Shown: positions 19,891-32,197 of the stretch, in pieces | How positions within the stretch are numbered: position 1 is the first letter of the stretch | Layout: each line of letters opens with the position of its first letter | DNA from: Metallibacterium scheffleri | GTDB lineage: Bacteria > Pseudomonadota > Gammaproteobacteria > Xanthomonadales > Rhodanobacteraceae | Direction of reading: 5' to 3' | NCBI RefSeq assembly: GCF_002077135.1 | Contig: NZ_LDOS01000002.1 | Span: forward strand, 372,001-436,000 | Length of the DNA stretch: 64,000 nucleotides | Position numbers and translations under genes: made by a program | Notes under the pieces: model-generated | What the model was told of the DNA's origin: nothing | What the model saw: only the letters and a program-made list of their open reading frames with translations | Databases searched by the model: none

Positions 19891-20576
19891 GACAGCCCAA
19901 CGTGATCGCGCCATCGATCCTTTCCGCGGATTTCGCGCGCCTGGGCGATGAGGTACGTGCCGTGCTGGCCGCCGGCGCCGACTGGGTGCATTTCGACGTG
20001 ATGGACAACCATTACGTCCCCAACCTGAGCATCGGTCCGATGGTGGCGCAGGCGCTCAAGCCGCACTGCCACAAACCCGACGGCAGTGCCGCCCCGCTGG
20101 ACGTGCATCTGATGGTGCAGCCGGTGGACGCGCTGGCCGAGGCCTTCGCCAGGGCCGGCGCGGATCTGATCAGCTTCCACCCCGAGGCCAGCGTGCACAT
20201 CGACCGCACCCTGCAATTGATCCAGTCCGCCGGCTGCAAGGCCGGGCTGGTGTTCAACCCGGCCACGCCGCTGGACGTGCTCGAATGGGAGATCGACAAG
20301 CTTGACCTGGTGCTGATCATGTCGGTCAACCCCGGCTTCGGCGGACAGGGCTTCATCGATTCGGCGCTGCGCAAGCTGGAGCAGGCGCGGCGCCTCATCG
20401 ATGCCAGCGGCCGCGCGGTCCGCCTCGAGGTCGACGGCGGCATCAAGGTCGACAACATCCGCCGCGCCGCCGCGGCCGGCGCCGACACCTTCGTGGCCGG
20501 CAGCGCGATCTTCGGCCAGCCCGATTACGCCGCGGTGGTCGCGGCCATGCGCCAGCAACTTGCGGGAGAGCACTGA
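19887..20576 (+). CDS. rpe: ribulose-phosphate 3-epimerase
   Basis: 229 aa TIM barrel. Motifs include [17 protein letters not shown] at the N-terminus with the metal-site region [16 protein letters not shown], then [29 protein letters not shown] and VDGGI...AGSAIF at the C-terminus. The enzyme interconverts Ru5P and Xu5P and returns carbon to Ru5P in the Calvin cycle. The GTG start overlaps the preceding truncated copy. cbbX starts two bases after its stop. This is the only one of the three rpe starts that leads into a full enzyme. Confidence 0.95.
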   Translation: MRQPNVIAPSILSADFARLGDEVRAVLAAGADWVHFDVMDNHYVPNLSIGPMVAQALKPHCHKPDGSAAPLDVHLMVQPVDALAEAFARAGADLISFHPEASVHIDRTLQLIQSAGCKAGLVFNPATPLDVLEWEIDKLDLVLIMSVNPGFGGQGFIDSALRKLEQARRLIDASGRAVRLEVDGGIKVDNIRRAAAAGADTFVAGSAIFGQPDYAAVVAAMRQQLAGEH

Positions 20577-20578
20577 AC

Positions 20579-21544
20579 ATGGGCGCGCCCAGCTACACCA
20601 TCCCCGGCAGTGTCGCCGCGCCGCCGTCGTCGCAGGCCGCCGCCGTGGCCGCAACGCCGCCCACGACCAGCACCGCGCGCACCGTCGCGCAGGTGCTGGC
20701 CGAGAGCCAGGTCGAGGCGGTGTTCGAGGAACTGGACCGCGATCTGGTCGGCCTCGCCCCGGTCAAGCAGCGTATCCGCGACATCGCCGCGCTGCTGGTC
20801 ATCGACAAACTGCGCATGAACCTCGGCCTGCAGGCCGAGACACCCAGCCTGCACATGAGCTTCACCGGCAATCCGGGCACCGGCAAGACCACCGTCGCCA
20901 TGCGCATGGCCGAAATCCTGCACCGCCTCGGCTACGTGCGCAAAGGCCATCTGGTGGCGGTCACCCGCGACGATCTGGTCGGCCAGTACATCGGCCACAC
21001 CGCGCCCAAGACCAAGGAAGTGCTGAAGAAGGCCATGGGCGGCGTGCTGTTCATCGACGAGGCCTACTACCTCTACAAGCCCGAGAACGAGCGCGACTAC
21101 GGCGGCGAGGCGATCGAGATCCTGCTGCAGGTGATGGAAAACCAGCGCGACGACCTGGTGGTGATCCTGGCCGGCTATGCCGACCGCATGGACACGTTTT
21201 TCAAGTCCAATCCGGGCCTGAGCTCGCGCATCGCGCACCACCTCGATTTCCCCGACTACTCGGTGGATGAGCTGCAGCAGATCGCCGAGCGCATGCTGAC
21301 GCAGCGTCACTACCGCTTCGGCGCCGCCGCCGCCGAGGTGTTCCTGCACTACCTGCAACGGCGCATCGCGCAGCCGCATTTCGCCAACGCGCGCAGCGTG
21401 CGCAACGCGCTGGACCGCGCGCGCCTGCGCCAAGCCAGTCGCCTGTTCGCCGAGCGTGAGCGCGAACTGAGCCAGGACGACCTGACCACGCTGCTGCCGG
21501 CGGACCTGCTGGGCAGCCGCGTATTCACCCAGGCACCCTCCTGA
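20579..21544 (+). CDS. cbbX: red-type RuBisCO activase CbbX
   Basis: 321 aa AAA+ protein. Walker A is GNPGTGKT (residues 97-104), Walker B is FIDEA (about 158-162), and [14 protein letters not shown] is in the sensor/arginine-finger region. CbbX uses ATP to pull on the C-terminal tail of form IC RuBisCO large subunits and remove inhibitory sugar phosphates. About 35 low-complexity Ala/Pro/Thr residues precede the conserved core. Its presence confirms the red-type assignment of cbbLS. It starts two bases after rpe and 11 before fbp. Confidence 0.97.
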   Translation: MGAPSYTIPGSVAAPPSSQAAAVAATPPTTSTARTVAQVLAESQVEAVFEELDRDLVGLAPVKQRIRDIAALLVIDKLRMNLGLQAETPSLHMSFTGNPGTGKTTVAMRMAEILHRLGYVRKGHLVAVTRDDLVGQYIGHTAPKTKEVLKKAMGGVLFIDEAYYLYKPENERDYGGEAIEILLQVMENQRDDLVVILAGYADRMDTFFKSNPGLSSRIAHHLDFPDYSVDELQQIAERMLTQRHYRFGAAAAEVFLHYLQRRIAQPHFANARSVRNALDRARLRQASRLFAERERELSQDDLTTLLPADLLGSRVFTQAPS

Positions 21545-21555
21545 GCATTCCGCCC

Positions 21556-22638
21556 ATGCCCCTGTCCAAGCGCCCGACCCTGACGCAATACCTGATCGAG
21601 CAGCGCCGCCGCTTTCCCGGCGCCAGCGGCGATCTCAACGCGCTGATCCTGGATGTGTCGATCGCGTGCAAGGCGATCGCGCGCCAGGTCGCCTTCGGCG
21701 AGCTGCGCGCCGGCGCTGAGAACGCCGGCGGCGCCACCAACGTGCAGGGCGAGGTGCAGAAACATCTGGACGTGGTCAGCAACGAGCTGTTCGTGCGCCA
21801 GGCCGAGTGGTCGGGGCACCTGGCCGGCATGGCCTCCGAGGAAATGGAAGCGCCCTACCAGATCCCCGGTGAGTATCCGCGCGGCAAGTACCTGCTGGTA
21901 TTCGATCCGCTGGATGGCTCCAGCAACCTCGATGTGGACGTGACCGTGGGCAGCATCTTCTCGATCCTGCGCGCGCCGGACGAGGTCGTCGCCAGCGGCC
22001 GCGACGTGATCGAAGCCGATTTCCTGCAGCCGGGCGCGCAGCAGGTCGCCGCCGGCTACGCTTTGTACGGGCCCTCGACCATGCTGGTGCTCAGCGTCGG
22101 CAATGGCGTGGTCGGCTTCACACTGGATCACAACCTCGGCGAGTTCAAGCTGACCCACCCCGAGCTGCGCGTGCCCGAGGACGCGCAGGAATTCGCCATC
22201 AACAGTTCCAACAGCCGCTTCTGGGAGCCGCCGGTGAAGCGCTACGTGGACGAATGTCTGGCCGGCCGCAGCGGGCCGCGCGGCAAGGACTTCAACATGC
22301 GCTGGATCGCCAGCATGGTGGCCGAGGCGCACCGCATCCTGATGCGCGGCGGCGTGTTCCTGTACCCGCGCGACAGCAAGGACCCGGGCAAGGCCGGGCG
22401 CCTGCGCCTGTTGTACGAGGCCAACCCGATCGGCTTCATCATGGAGCAGGCCGGCGCGCGCGCCAGCACGGGCCGCCAGCCGGTGCTGGGCGTGCCGCCG
22501 AGCGCGTTGCACCAGCGCATCGCCCTGGTGTTCGGCTCGAAGAACGAAGTCGAGCGCATCGAGCGCTATCACCAGGACGGCGCCACGCGCGATGGCCCCA
22601 ATCCGCTGTTCGTCGAGCGCGGGCTGTTCCGCGACTGA
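21556..22638 (+). CDS. fbp: fructose-1,6-bisphosphatase, class I
   Basis: 360 aa, full length. Metal and substrate motifs are [24 protein letters not shown], the class signature [21 protein letters not shown] (about residues 115-135) and the C-terminal [27 protein letters not shown]. The enzyme hydrolyses FBP to F6P in the regenerative phase of the Calvin cycle and in gluconeogenesis; some relatives also use sedoheptulose bisphosphate. It is tightly packed behind cbbX. Confidence 0.96.
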   Translation: MPLSKRPTLTQYLIEQRRRFPGASGDLNALILDVSIACKAIARQVAFGELRAGAENAGGATNVQGEVQKHLDVVSNELFVRQAEWSGHLAGMASEEMEAPYQIPGEYPRGKYLLVFDPLDGSSNLDVDVTVGSIFSILRAPDEVVASGRDVIEADFLQPGAQQVAAGYALYGPSTMLVLSVGNGVVGFTLDHNLGEFKLTHPELRVPEDAQEFAINSSNSRFWEPPVKRYVDECLAGRSGPRGKDFNMRWIASMVAEAHRILMRGGVFLYPRDSKDPGKAGRLRLLYEANPIGFIMEQAGARASTGRQPVLGVPPSALHQRIALVFGSKNEVERIERYHQDGATRDGPNPLFVERGLFRD

Positions 22639-22702
22639 TCCGCACGCCAGCACGACACGCCGCCACCCCACGTCGCCACCCACGCCACCAGGAAGCACGC
22701 GC

Positions 22703-23586
22703 ATGTCCGAACGCCATCCGATCATCGCCATTACCGGCTCGTCCGGCGCCGGCACCACCTCGGTGACGCGCACGTTCCAGGACATTTTCCGGCGCGAGAA
22801 AATCAATGCCGCCGTCATCGAGGGCGACAGTTTCCATCGCTTCGACCGCAAGGAGATGCGTCTGCGCCAGGCCGAAGCCGAAGCCAAGGGCGACGCGCAC
22901 TTCAGTCATTTCGGTCCGGAAAACAACCTGTTCGCCGAGCTTGGGCAGTTGTTCGCCAGCTATGCCGTGAGCGGTACCGGCAAGTGCCGCAAATACCTGC
23001 ATGACGCTGGCGAGGCCGCGCCCTACCAACAGGAGCCGGGCACCTTCACGCCCTGGGAAGATCTGCCGCCCGACACCGACTTGCTGTACTACGAAGGCTT
23101 GCACGGCGCCATTACCACGCCCGAGGTCGATGTGGCGCGACACCCGGACCTGCTGATCGGCGTGGTGCCGGTGATCAACCTGGAGTGGATCCAGAAGCTT
23201 TACCGCGACAAGCACGTGCGCGGCTATTCGGCCGAGGCCGTCACCGATACCATTCTGCGGCGCATGCCGGATTACGTGAACTACATTTGCCCGCAGTTTT
23301 CGCGCACCGACATCAACTTCCAGCGCGTGCCGGTGGTCGATACCTCCAATCCGTTCATCGCGCGCTACATTCCTTCCGCTGACGAGAGCATCTGCGTGAT
23401 CCGATTCCGCAATCCCAAGGGCATCGATTTTCCTTACCTGCAAAGCATGATCCACGACTCGTGGATGTCGCGCGCCAATACCATCGTGGTGCCGGGCGGC
23501 AAGATGGAGCTGGCCATGCAGATGATCCTCACGCCCTTCATCTGGCGCATGATCGAGCGGCGCAAGCGCGCGCTGGGGGCACTCTG

Positions 23587-23587
<1 letters not shown>
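22703..23587 (+). CDS. prk: phosphoribulokinase, proteobacterial type
   Basis: 294 aa, the size of the short bacterial class. The P-loop GSSGAGTT lies at residues 12-19 (the Gly-Ala-Gly-Thr-Thr variant usual for this class), followed by VIEGDSFHRFDR and the motif LLYYEGLHGAI. The enzyme phosphorylates ribulose 5-phosphate to RuBP, the RuBisCO substrate, and is diagnostic of the Calvin cycle. ATG 22703 has GGAAG upstream; the open frame extends further back without family similarity. The stop overlaps the tkt start by one base. Confidence 0.97.
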
Positions 23588-25580
<1,993 letters not shown>

Positions 25581-25584
<4 letters not shown>

Positions 25585-26276
25585 TCGAGGTGCTCAGCTT
25601 CGATCTCGACGGCACGCTGGTCGACACCGGCACCGAGATTGCCGCAGCGGTCAACCTCACGTTGCGCGATTTCGACCGCGCGCCGCTGGCGCAGGCCGCC
25701 ATCGAAGCCCTGATCGGCGCTGGTGCGCACGAACTGATGCGGCGCGTGCTGGCGCGGGTCGATGCCGCGCAGGCGCTGGACCACGCCGCGCTGATGCAGC
25801 GTTTCGAGCAGCACTACGCCGCGCAGGCTGGCAGCACGGCGCAGCCCTATCCCGATTGCGTGGCGACCCTGCAGCGCCTGCGCGCGGCTGGCCTGCGCCT
25901 GGCTTGCGTGACCAACAAGGAACAGCGCCACGCGCAGCGCGTGCTCGATGCCACCGCGCTGGCGCCGTACTTCGAGTTGCTGATCGGTGGCGACACACTG
26001 GCCTGGAAAAAGCCCGACGCGCGCGTGTTGCGCCATGTCGTCGCCGTGCTGGGCAGCCGGCCGGCGCATGCCGCCCACGTCGGCGACTCGCAAACCGATC
26101 TTGCCGCCGCGCGCAACGCTGGCGTGGCCGACTGGGCGGTGCCGTGGGGCTACAACGCCGGCACGCCCATCGCGCAGGCGCGGCCCACGCGCCTGTTCGA
26201 CAGTTTCGCCGCCATCGCCGCAGCCGCGCTGGCTCCTTCCACGGTGCCTCCGCACCGCGCCGCCGCCACCCACTGA
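25581..26276 (+). CDS. gph: phosphoglycolate phosphatase
   Basis: 231 aa HAD-family hydrolase. Motif I is FDLDGTLVDT (residues 6-15), motif II is CVTNKE (about 112-117), the Lys of motif III is in AWKKPDARV (about 142-150), and motif IV is VGDSQTDLAAARNAG (about 172-186). In Calvin operons this enzyme (CbbZ) removes 2-phosphoglycolate produced by the oxygenase reaction of RuBisCO. It overlaps tkt by four bases. A second HAD gene of the CbbY type lies three genes downstream. Confidence 0.92.
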
Positions 26277-26297
26277 GACCCAACGGAGACCTCGCGC

Positions 26298-27335
26298 ATG
26301 GCCCTCGTCTCGCTACGCCAGCTTCTGGATCACGCCGCCGAACATGGCTACGGCGTACCCGCGTTCAACGTCAACGACATGGAGCAGATCCAGGCGATCA
26401 TGGAGGCCGCGCAGGACGTGCAGGCGCCGGTGATCCTGCAGGCCTCGGCCGGCGCGCGCAGTTACGCCGGCGAGGCCTATTTGCGCCACATGGTGCTGGC
26501 CGCCATCGAAACCCATCCCGAGATTCCGGTGGTGCTGCACCAGGACCATGGCGCCACGCCCGCGGTCTGTCAGGCCTCGATCCGCTCCGGCTTCAGCAGC
26601 GTGATGATGGATGGTTCCCTGCGCGAGGACGCCAAGACGCCGGCGTCCTACGAGTACAACCTCGAGGTCACGCGCAAGGTTTGCGAGTTCGCGCACTGGG
26701 TCGGCGTGTCGGTGGAGGGCGAACTGGGCTGCCTGGGCTCGCTGGAAACCGGCGAGGCGGGCGAGGAGGACGGTGTCGGCGCCGTCGGCAAGCTCAGCCA
26801 CGACATGCTGCTGACCGATCCGGTGCAGGCGAAGGATTTCGTCGCGCAGACCGGCGTCGACGCCTTGGCCATCGCCATCGGCACCAGCCACGGCGCCTAC
26901 AAATTCACCCGCCAGCCCACCGGCGACATCCTCGCCATCGCGCGCATCGCCGCCATCCATGCCGCCGTGCCCGACACGCACCTGGTGATGCACGGCAGCT
27001 CCAGCGTGCCGCAGGAGTGGCTGGCGATCATTCGCCAGCACGGCGGCGACATCAAGGAAACCTACGGCGTGCCGGTGGAGGAGATCGTGCGCGGCATCGG
27101 CAGTGGCGTGCGCAAGGTCAACATCGACACCGACATCCGCCTGGCCATGACCGGCGCCATGCGCCAGTTGTTCGCCACGCAGCCCTCCGAGTTCGATCCG
27201 CGCAAGGCCATGCTGGCGGCGAAGAAGGCCGCGCGCGGCATCTGCAAACTGCGCTTCGAGGCCTTCGGCTGCGCCGGGCAGGCGGGCAAGATCAAGCCGC
27301 TGCCGCTGGAAGCCATGGCCAAGCGCTACCGCTGA
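26298..27335 (+). CDS. fba: fructose-bisphosphate aldolase, class II
   Basis: 345 aa, class IIB length. Zinc and substrate motifs are [23 protein letters not shown] (His ligand, about residues 78-87), [31 protein letters not shown] and VMHGSSSVP. The enzyme makes FBP, and in the cycle also sedoheptulose bisphosphate, from triose phosphates. It lies 21 bases after gph, preceded by GGAGA. It is one of the regenerative enzymes kept with RuBisCO in proteobacterial cbb operons (cbbA). Confidence 0.96.
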   Translation: MALVSLRQLLDHAAEHGYGVPAFNVNDMEQIQAIMEAAQDVQAPVILQASAGARSYAGEAYLRHMVLAAIETHPEIPVVLHQDHGATPAVCQASIRSGFSSVMMDGSLREDAKTPASYEYNLEVTRKVCEFAHWVGVSVEGELGCLGSLETGEAGEEDGVGAVGKLSHDMLLTDPVQAKDFVAQTGVDALAIAIGTSHGAYKFTRQPTGDILAIARIAAIHAAVPDTHLVMHGSSSVPQEWLAIIRQHGGDIKETYGVPVEEIVRGIGSGVRKVNIDTDIRLAMTGAMRQLFATQPSEFDPRKAMLAAKKAARGICKLRFEAFGCAGQAGKIKPLPLEAMAKRYR

Positions 27336-27344
27336 GGCGCGCGC

Positions 27345-27890
27345 ATGGCCGTCGAGAGTCCCGCCACCACGCTGGGCACCGCCGCGCCGGGGTTCACCCT
27401 GCGCGGCAGCGACGGTCGCATGCACAGCCTGCACGAGTTGCGCGGCGCGCGCGGCACCGTGGTGGCGTTCATCTGCAACCACTGCCCTTACGTGCAGGCG
27501 GTGCTGCCGCGCCTGCTGCGCGATGCGCGCGCGCTGGCGCCGCTGGGCGTCCATGTCATCGCCATCAATCCCAATGACGCCGAGGCCTACCCCGAGGACC
27601 GCTACGCGCGCATGGTCGAGATCGCGCGCGATTGGCCGTTTCCCTATCTGCATGACGAAACGCAGCAGGTCGCACGCGCCTATGACGCCGTGTGCACGCC
27701 GGACTTTTTTGGCTACGACGCCGCACTGCGCCTGCGCTACCGCGGGCGTCTGGACGCCGGCCGCAAGGAGCTGGTAGCGGATGCGCCGCGCGAATTGTTC
27801 GAGGCCATGCAGCGCATCGCCAACGGGCAACTGCCGCTGCCGTTGCAGTATCCCTCGATGGGTTGCTCGATCAAGTGGCGCATGGCCTGA
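27345..27890 (+). CDS. thioredoxin-fold AhpC/TSA-type protein
   Basis: 181 aa. An N-terminal APGFTLRGSDGR strand and the redox motif CNHCPYV (Cys-x-x-Cys, about residues 43-49) define a peroxiredoxin/thioredoxin-like fold. A further Cys sits in CTPDFFGYD (about residue 117) and another near the C-terminus (MGCSIKW). No signal peptide is seen, so it is cytoplasmic. It sits between fba and cbbY with a 1-base overlap to cbbY, so it is probably translated with the Calvin enzymes. It might protect or redox-tune them; that is inference, and its substrate is unknown. Confidence 0.75.
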   Translation: MAVESPATTLGTAAPGFTLRGSDGRMHSLHELRGARGTVVAFICNHCPYVQAVLPRLLRDARALAPLGVHVIAINPNDAEAYPEDRYARMVEIARDWPFPYLHDETQQVARAYDAVCTPDFFGYDAALRLRYRGRLDAGRKELVADAPRELFEAMQRIANGQLPLPLQYPSMGCSIKWRMA

Positions 27891-28636
27891 TGGCCGCGCT
27901 GCGCGCGCTGATCTTCGATGTCGATGGCACCCTGGCCGAGACCGAACGCGATGGTCACCGCGTCGCCTTCAACCGCGCTTTCGCCGCGCTGGGTCTGCCC
28001 TGGCGCTGGGATGATGCGGGCTACGGCGTGCTGCTGCGGGTCGCGGGCGGCTACGAGCGCCTGCTGGCGTTCCTGGCGACGCAGGCCGATGCGCCCGCCG
28101 ACGCGGGCGAACGCGCGGCGCTGGCGCGCATCATCCATCAGCGCAAGAACGCCGAATTCGCCGCGCTGGTGGCGCAGGGCGGCCTCGCGCCACGCCCCGG
28201 GGTGCGCCGCCTCGTCGACGCATGCGCGGGGCAGGGCATCCTGCTGGCGGTGGCCACCACTACCGGCCGCGCCAATCTGGATGCGCTGTTTCCGCACCTG
28301 TTCGGCGCCGACTGGCCGCAACGCTTCGCCGCGTTGGTGTGCGCCGAGGACGCCCCGCGCAAGAAGCCCGACCCGCAGGTGTACGCCATCGCACTGCAGC
28401 GCCTCGGCATCGCGCCAGGCGAAGCCATCGCCTTCGAAGATTCCCCCGCCGGACTCGCCGCCGCCCGCGCTGCGGGCCTCGCCTGCCTGGTCACCCGCAG
28501 CGTGTACTTCGCCAACGCCGATTTCAGCGGCGCCACGGCCGTGGTGGATGATCTGGACGCTGCACCGGACTGGCCCTGTGCCTCGCCACGCGTGGATCTG
28601 CAGGCGCTGCGAACGCTGCATGCCGCGCGCGCGTGA
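27890..28636 (+). CDS. cbbY: HAD-family phosphatase CbbY
   Basis: 248 aa. HAD motifs are FDVDGTLAETERDGHRVAFN at the N-terminus (Asp nucleophile and the CbbY-type cap start), VATTTGR (about 119-125), KKPDPQVY (about 160) and AFEDSPAGLAAARAAG (about 180-195). CbbY of Rhodobacter and plants dephosphorylates xylulose-1,5-bisphosphate, a misfire product that blocks RuBisCO; CbbX releases the inhibitor and CbbY destroys it. Being last in this operon fits that job. The start overlaps the preceding stop by one base. Confidence 0.88.
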   Translation: MAALRALIFDVDGTLAETERDGHRVAFNRAFAALGLPWRWDDAGYGVLLRVAGGYERLLAFLATQADAPADAGERAALARIIHQRKNAEFAALVAQGGLAPRPGVRRLVDACAGQGILLAVATTTGRANLDALFPHLFGADWPQRFAALVCAEDAPRKKPDPQVYAIALQRLGIAPGEAIAFEDSPAGLAAARAAGLACLVTRSVYFANADFSGATAVVDDLDAAPDWPCASPRVDLQALRTLHAARA

Positions 28637-29187
28637 TGGGTTGGGCGCGTTGAGCCCCGCGGATCAGAGTGATGACGCATGGCGCCTCGCTTCGCGCGAT
28701 ACGCAGCGCGATGCTGCGCCCGGCAGAGGAACCCGGCCGCCATGGTCCTTGCGCTGGGTCGATGCAGGCGTTGTCCGATTTGGCGGCGCAACGACGAGCC
28801 GTTCGGCGTCCAGTTGCCATGGCGCCCGGGTGTAGGGTTCCGCCGCCGCACTTTGCACCGTTCTGGCTGATTGCGTGGTGTAGGGCACATGGTTCGCGGT
28901 TGCGCGGGGCGTGATCATGCGGCTCGTTTTCTGGCCTCGCCAAGGCGCATCACTCTTGGCAATGGCAGTGGATGCCGCCGTTGCAGGTGCGCTTTCTGGC
29001 CTATCCATGGCGGCTTGCCATGCGCACGCACGTCGTCAATAGCGTCTGCCAAGTTGGCGATCACTCGGTGAGGTTGGACCCCACACCTGACCATTCTTCC
29101 GCTCATTGCGGCGCACCGGGTCGCAAGGCGAAGTGGCGCCTAATCCTTGCCCGGACCGCCGGGTCGCTCGGCGCAAACGTCAGCAAC
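28637..29187. other. 551-bp stretch without a recognisable gene
   Basis: Between the end of cbbY and the tsf terminator I see no convincing gene on either strand. Short open frames of 60-140 codons exist in all frames, as expected in GC-rich DNA, but none has a ribosome site with a recognisable domain. No RNA gene or clear repeat is seen. It may be debris from the right junction of the Calvin island. Confidence 0.5.
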
Positions 29188-29216
29188 CAACAGGGCCGCA
29201 TCGCGCGGCCCTGTTG
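29188..29216. terminator. bidirectional hairpin terminator between the cbb island and tsf
   Basis: A perfect 12-bp stem (CAACAGGGCCGC at 29188-29199, GCGGCCCTGTTG at 29205-29216) with a five-base ATCGC loop lies 22 bases after the tsf stop. It is the strongest hairpin in the area and is flanked by modest T-rich runs on both strands. It should end rpsB-tsf transcripts, and cbb transcripts coming from the other side. Confidence 0.75.
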
Positions 29217-29238
29217 TTGTCCAGCATGGCGCTGTCGC

Positions 29239-30117
29239 TCAGGCCAGGCCGGCCTGCTTCATCACTTCGGCGGCGTAGTCCTCGACCACCTTCTCGATGC
29301 CTTCGCCCACGGCCAGGCGCTGAAACTGCAGCACCTCGGCGCCGGCGGCCTTCAGCGCGGCTTCCACGGTCTGCTCGGTATTGAGCACGTAGGGCTGGCC
29401 GTACAGTGTGTTCTCGTTGACGATCTTGGCGATCTTGCCAGAGATGATTTTTTCCAGGATCGGTTCCGGCTTGGACCGGTCTTTCTCAGACATCTTGGCC
29501 AGCTCGATTTCCTTTTCCTTGGCGATGAACGCGGCCGGCACGTCGCTGGCCTTGTTGTACGGCGGATTCATCGCGGCGATGTGCATGGCGATACCGCGCG
29601 CCAGTTCATCATTGCCACCCTTCAACTCGACCAGCACGCCGATGCGCGCGCCGTGCACATAGGCCGCAACCGCGTGGCTGCTGTCCACGTGCGCCATGCG
29701 CCGTACCTGCACGTTTTCGCCGACCTTGGCGATCAGCCAGGCACGCGCTTCCTCGACCGTCGGGCCATACGATGTCTTCTCGGACTTCAGTGCCTCGACG
29801 TCGCGGGCGCCGCTGCTGAGCGCGGTCCTGGCCACTTCGTCGGTGAACTTGACGAAGTTTTCGTCCTTGGCGACAAAGTCGGTCTCGGAGTTGATCTCGA
29901 CCAGCACCGCCTTGCCGGCGTGCCGGGCCATGGCGATGCGGCCCTCGGCGGCGACGCGGCTGGCTTTCTTGTCGGCCTTGGCCAGACCCTGCTTGCGCAG
30001 CCACTCGGCGGCGGTGTCGATGTCGCCGGCGTTTTCGGTCAGCGCCTTCTTGCATTCCATCATGCCGGCGCCGGTGCGCTCGCGCAGTTCCTTGACCGTC
30101 TGTGCGGTGATCTGCAT
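29239..30117 (-). CDS. tsf: translation elongation factor Ts
   Basis: 292 aa. The N-terminal UBA-like domain has [19 protein letters not shown], and the core has [14 protein letters not shown], the signature contacting EF-Tu. The C-terminal part is complete. EF-Ts recycles EF-Tu-GDP. ATG 30117 gives the standard start; the longer open frame upstream runs into the rpsB-tsf spacer. In relatives pyrH follows directly; here the next minus-strand gene is cbbR, nearly 12 kb away. Confidence 0.97.
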   Translation of the reverse strand: MQITAQTVKELRERTGAGMMECKKALTENAGDIDTAAEWLRKQGLAKADKKASRVAAEGRIAMARHAGKAVLVEINSETDFVAKDENFVKFTDEVARTALSSGARDVEALKSEKTSYGPTVEEARAWLIAKVGENVQVRRMAHVDSSHAVAAYVHGARIGVLVELKGGNDELARGIAMHIAAMNPPYNKASDVPAAFIAKEKEIELAKMSEKDRSKPEPILEKIISGKIAKIVNENTLYGQPYVLNTEQTVEAALKAAGAEVLQFQRLAVGEGIEKVVEDYAAEVMKQAGLA

Positions 30118-30140
30118 GCGTGTTTCCTCGATAGACGAAA

Positions 30141-30166
30141 GCCCGCGCGATAGTGTGCGCGCGGGC
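30141..30166 (-). terminator. hairpin in the rpsB-tsf spacer (attenuator)
   Basis: GCCCGCGCG (30141-30149) and CGCGCGGGC (30158-30166) form a perfect 9-bp stem with an 8-base loop in the 73-bp spacer. On the minus strand it is followed by CTTTCG, a short U-rich run. A partial terminator at this place would let rpsB exceed tsf. Confidence 0.5.
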
Positions 30167-30190
30167 GGGGACAGCGGGATGACGCTGCGC

Positions 30191-31087
30191 TTACTCGCTG
30201 GCGGCGGGGCCGGCGTCGGTGCTGCGGCCACGGCCGCCACGCGGCGGACGCGCGTCGCGGCGATCGCGATCGCCGGGCTTGCCGGCGTTGCGGCGCGGCG
30301 GCGCCTTGCGGCGCGCGGCATCGTCGGTTTCCTTGGCCACCGGGTTGCCGGCGGCGTCGAGTTCGACGAAGTCGTTCTCGTCGCCCTGCGCGGCGGCCGG
30401 TGCGGCGGCCTTGCCCTCGAGGATGGCGTCGGCGGCAGCGCGTGCGTAAAGCTGCACGGCGCGGATCGCGTCGTCATTGCCGGGGATGGCGTAATCGACC
30501 AGCGCCGGGTCGTAGTTGGTATCGACCACGGCGACCACCGGGATGCCCAGCTTCTTGGCCTCGAGCACGGCGATGTTTTCGTAGCCGATGTCGATCACGA
30601 ACAGCGCGTCGGGCAGGCGCGCCATGTTCTTGATGCCGCCCAGCGATTTCTGCAGCTTGTCGCGCTCGCGGCGCAGGCGCAGCACTTCGTGCTTGACCAG
30701 CTTTTCGAAGCGGCCATCGGTTTCCATGGCTTCCAGCTCCTTGAGCCTGGCCACCGACTGCTTGATGGTGCGGAAGTTGGTCAGCGTGCCGCCCAGCCAG
30801 CGTTGTGTCACGTAGGGCATGCTGCAGCGCTGCGCCTCGGTTTCCAGCGCCTCGCGCGCGGAGCGCTTGGTGCCGACGAACATCACCGTGCCGCCGCGCT
30901 TCTGCGCCACGCCGGAGAGGAAGTTCATGGCGTCGCCGAACAGCGGCATGGTCTTTTCGAGATTGATGATGTGAATCTTGCCGCGGGCGCCGAAAATGTA
31001 CGGGCCCATCTTGGGATTCCAGTAGCGCGTCTGGTGGCCGAAATGCACGCCGGCTTCCAGCATCTGGCGCATGGTGACTTGGGACAT
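30191..31087 (-). CDS. rpsB: 30S ribosomal protein S2 with extended charged tail
   Basis: 298 aa. The S2 core is canonical: [22 protein letters not shown] at the start, [22 protein letters not shown] and [13 protein letters not shown]. After about residue 235 the protein continues with an Ala/Asp-rich stretch and then an Arg/Gly/Pro-rich basic tail of some 45 residues, longer than the roughly 240-260 aa of typical S2. S2 is a late-assembling 30S protein near the anti-Shine-Dalgarno region. ATG 31087 is preceded by a GGAG-type site. Confidence 0.96.
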   Translation of the reverse strand: MSQVTMRQMLEAGVHFGHQTRYWNPKMGPYIFGARGKIHIINLEKTMPLFGDAMNFLSGVAQKRGGTVMFVGTKRSAREALETEAQRCSMPYVTQRWLGGTLTNFRTIKQSVARLKELEAMETDGRFEKLVKHEVLRLRRERDKLQKSLGGIKNMARLPDALFVIDIGYENIAVLEAKKLGIPVVAVVDTNYDPALVDYAIPGNDDAIRAVQLYARAAADAILEGKAAAPAAAQGDENDFVELDAAGNPVAKETDDAARRKAPPRRNAGKPGDRDRRDARPPRGGRGRSTDAGPAASE

Positions 31088-31368
31088 GGTGAACTCCGAA
31101 AGGGCCTTGTGGCCCGCAGGGTTGGGACCTCCACGCATCCCCCGTCCGACCCTGGCAGGGCAGGCCCGGCGGCGTCATCGTGGAGGCGATGCGCTGTCGA
31201 CCCTTGCCACGCCAAGGCACCCCGGAGCGGGTGCCGATACGTGTGCGGATTTGGCCGGGTGGCCGTTTCGAGTGACGCCGCGAGCGGTTACACTCGAGCC
31301 TGTGCAGGCCCGGTTGGGCCATGCAAAGCCTTGAAATGTTAGCGGGTAACCCGCGTGGATGGCAAGTG
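31088..31368. promoter_or_regulatory. divergent rpsB / map control region
   Basis: 281 bases between the divergent rpsB and map starts. On the plus strand TACACT at about 31288-31293 is a good -10 box for map. The side next to rpsB is GC-rich with several short inverted repeats and probably holds the long 5' leader through which S2 controls rpsB-tsf, as in other proteobacteria. I see no RNA gene or small ORF with support. Confidence 0.4.
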
Positions 31369-32157
31369 ATGCGCAGTCCTGAGCGTGCCGTGGCGGTGCT
31401 GCCGAAGAGCCCCGCCGATATCGAAAAGATGCGCGAGGCCGGGCGCCTCGCCGCCGAAGTGCTGGCGATCCTCAAGCCGCACGTGCGCCCCGGCGTGAGT
31501 ACCGAGGAACTGGACCGCATCGCCTACGAGCATATCGTCAACGTGCAGCAGGCCATCCCGGCCAACGTCGGCTACCGCGGTTTCCCCAAGACCCTGTGCA
31601 CCTCGGTCAACCACGTCATCTGCCACGGCATCCCCAACGCCGGCAAGATCCTCAAGGACGGCGACATCGTCAATTGCGATGTCACCGTGATCAAGGACGG
31701 CTGGCACGGCGACACCAGCCGCATGTACTGCGTCGGCACGCCCAGCGTGCTGGGCAAGCGCCTGGTGGACACCACCTACGACGCGATGATGGCCGGCATC
31801 CGCGCGGTGCGCCCCGGCGCCACGCTGGGTGATGTCGGCCACGCCATCCAGCAGGTGGCCGAGGCGGCGGGCTTTACCATCGTGCGCGAGTATTGCGGCC
31901 ACGGCATCGGGCGCGTCTATCACGACGATCCGCAGGTGTTGCACTACGGCAAGCCCGGTACCGGCCTGCGCCTGGAAAGCGGCATGACCTTCACCGTCGA
32001 GCCCATGGTCAACGCCGGCAAGGCGCTTACGCGCGTGCTGCCGGATGGCTGGACGGTGGTGACCAAGGACCACTCGCTGTCGGCGCAGTGGGAGCACACC
32101 GTGGCCGTGACCGGGGACGGCTTCGAGATCCTCACGCCCTGGCCGGACGCGGCCTGA
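31369..32157 (+). CDS. map: methionine aminopeptidase, type I
   Basis: 262 aa from ATG 31369. The dimetal site is intact: NHVICHGIPN, IVNCDVTVIKDGWHGDTSRMY (two Asp), EYCGHGIGRVYHDDP (His), MTFTVEPMVN (Glu) and the final SAQWEHTVAV (Glu). It removes the initiator Met from nascent proteins. An in-frame ATG at 31321 would add 16 residues without family similarity. It is divergent from rpsB, the usual arrangement, and precedes glnD. Confidence 0.95.
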   Translation: MRSPERAVAVLPKSPADIEKMREAGRLAAEVLAILKPHVRPGVSTEELDRIAYEHIVNVQQAIPANVGYRGFPKTLCTSVNHVICHGIPNAGKILKDGDIVNCDVTVIKDGWHGDTSRMYCVGTPSVLGKRLVDTTYDAMMAGIRAVRPGATLGDVGHAIQQVAEAAGFTIVREYCGHGIGRVYHDDPQVLHYGKPGTGLRLESGMTFTVEPMVNAGKALTRVLPDGWTVVTKDHSLSAQWEHTVAVTGDGFEILTPWPDAA

Positions 32158-32197
32158 GCCGGGCGCCGCGCAGCCTTCGCCGCGCGCTCCGCACGCC

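Noticed and set aside
28664..29008. 114-codon minus-strand frame in the gap after cbbY
   Set aside because: It has no ribosome site or recognisable domain, and similar frames occur in every phase here as expected for GC-rich non-coding DNA.
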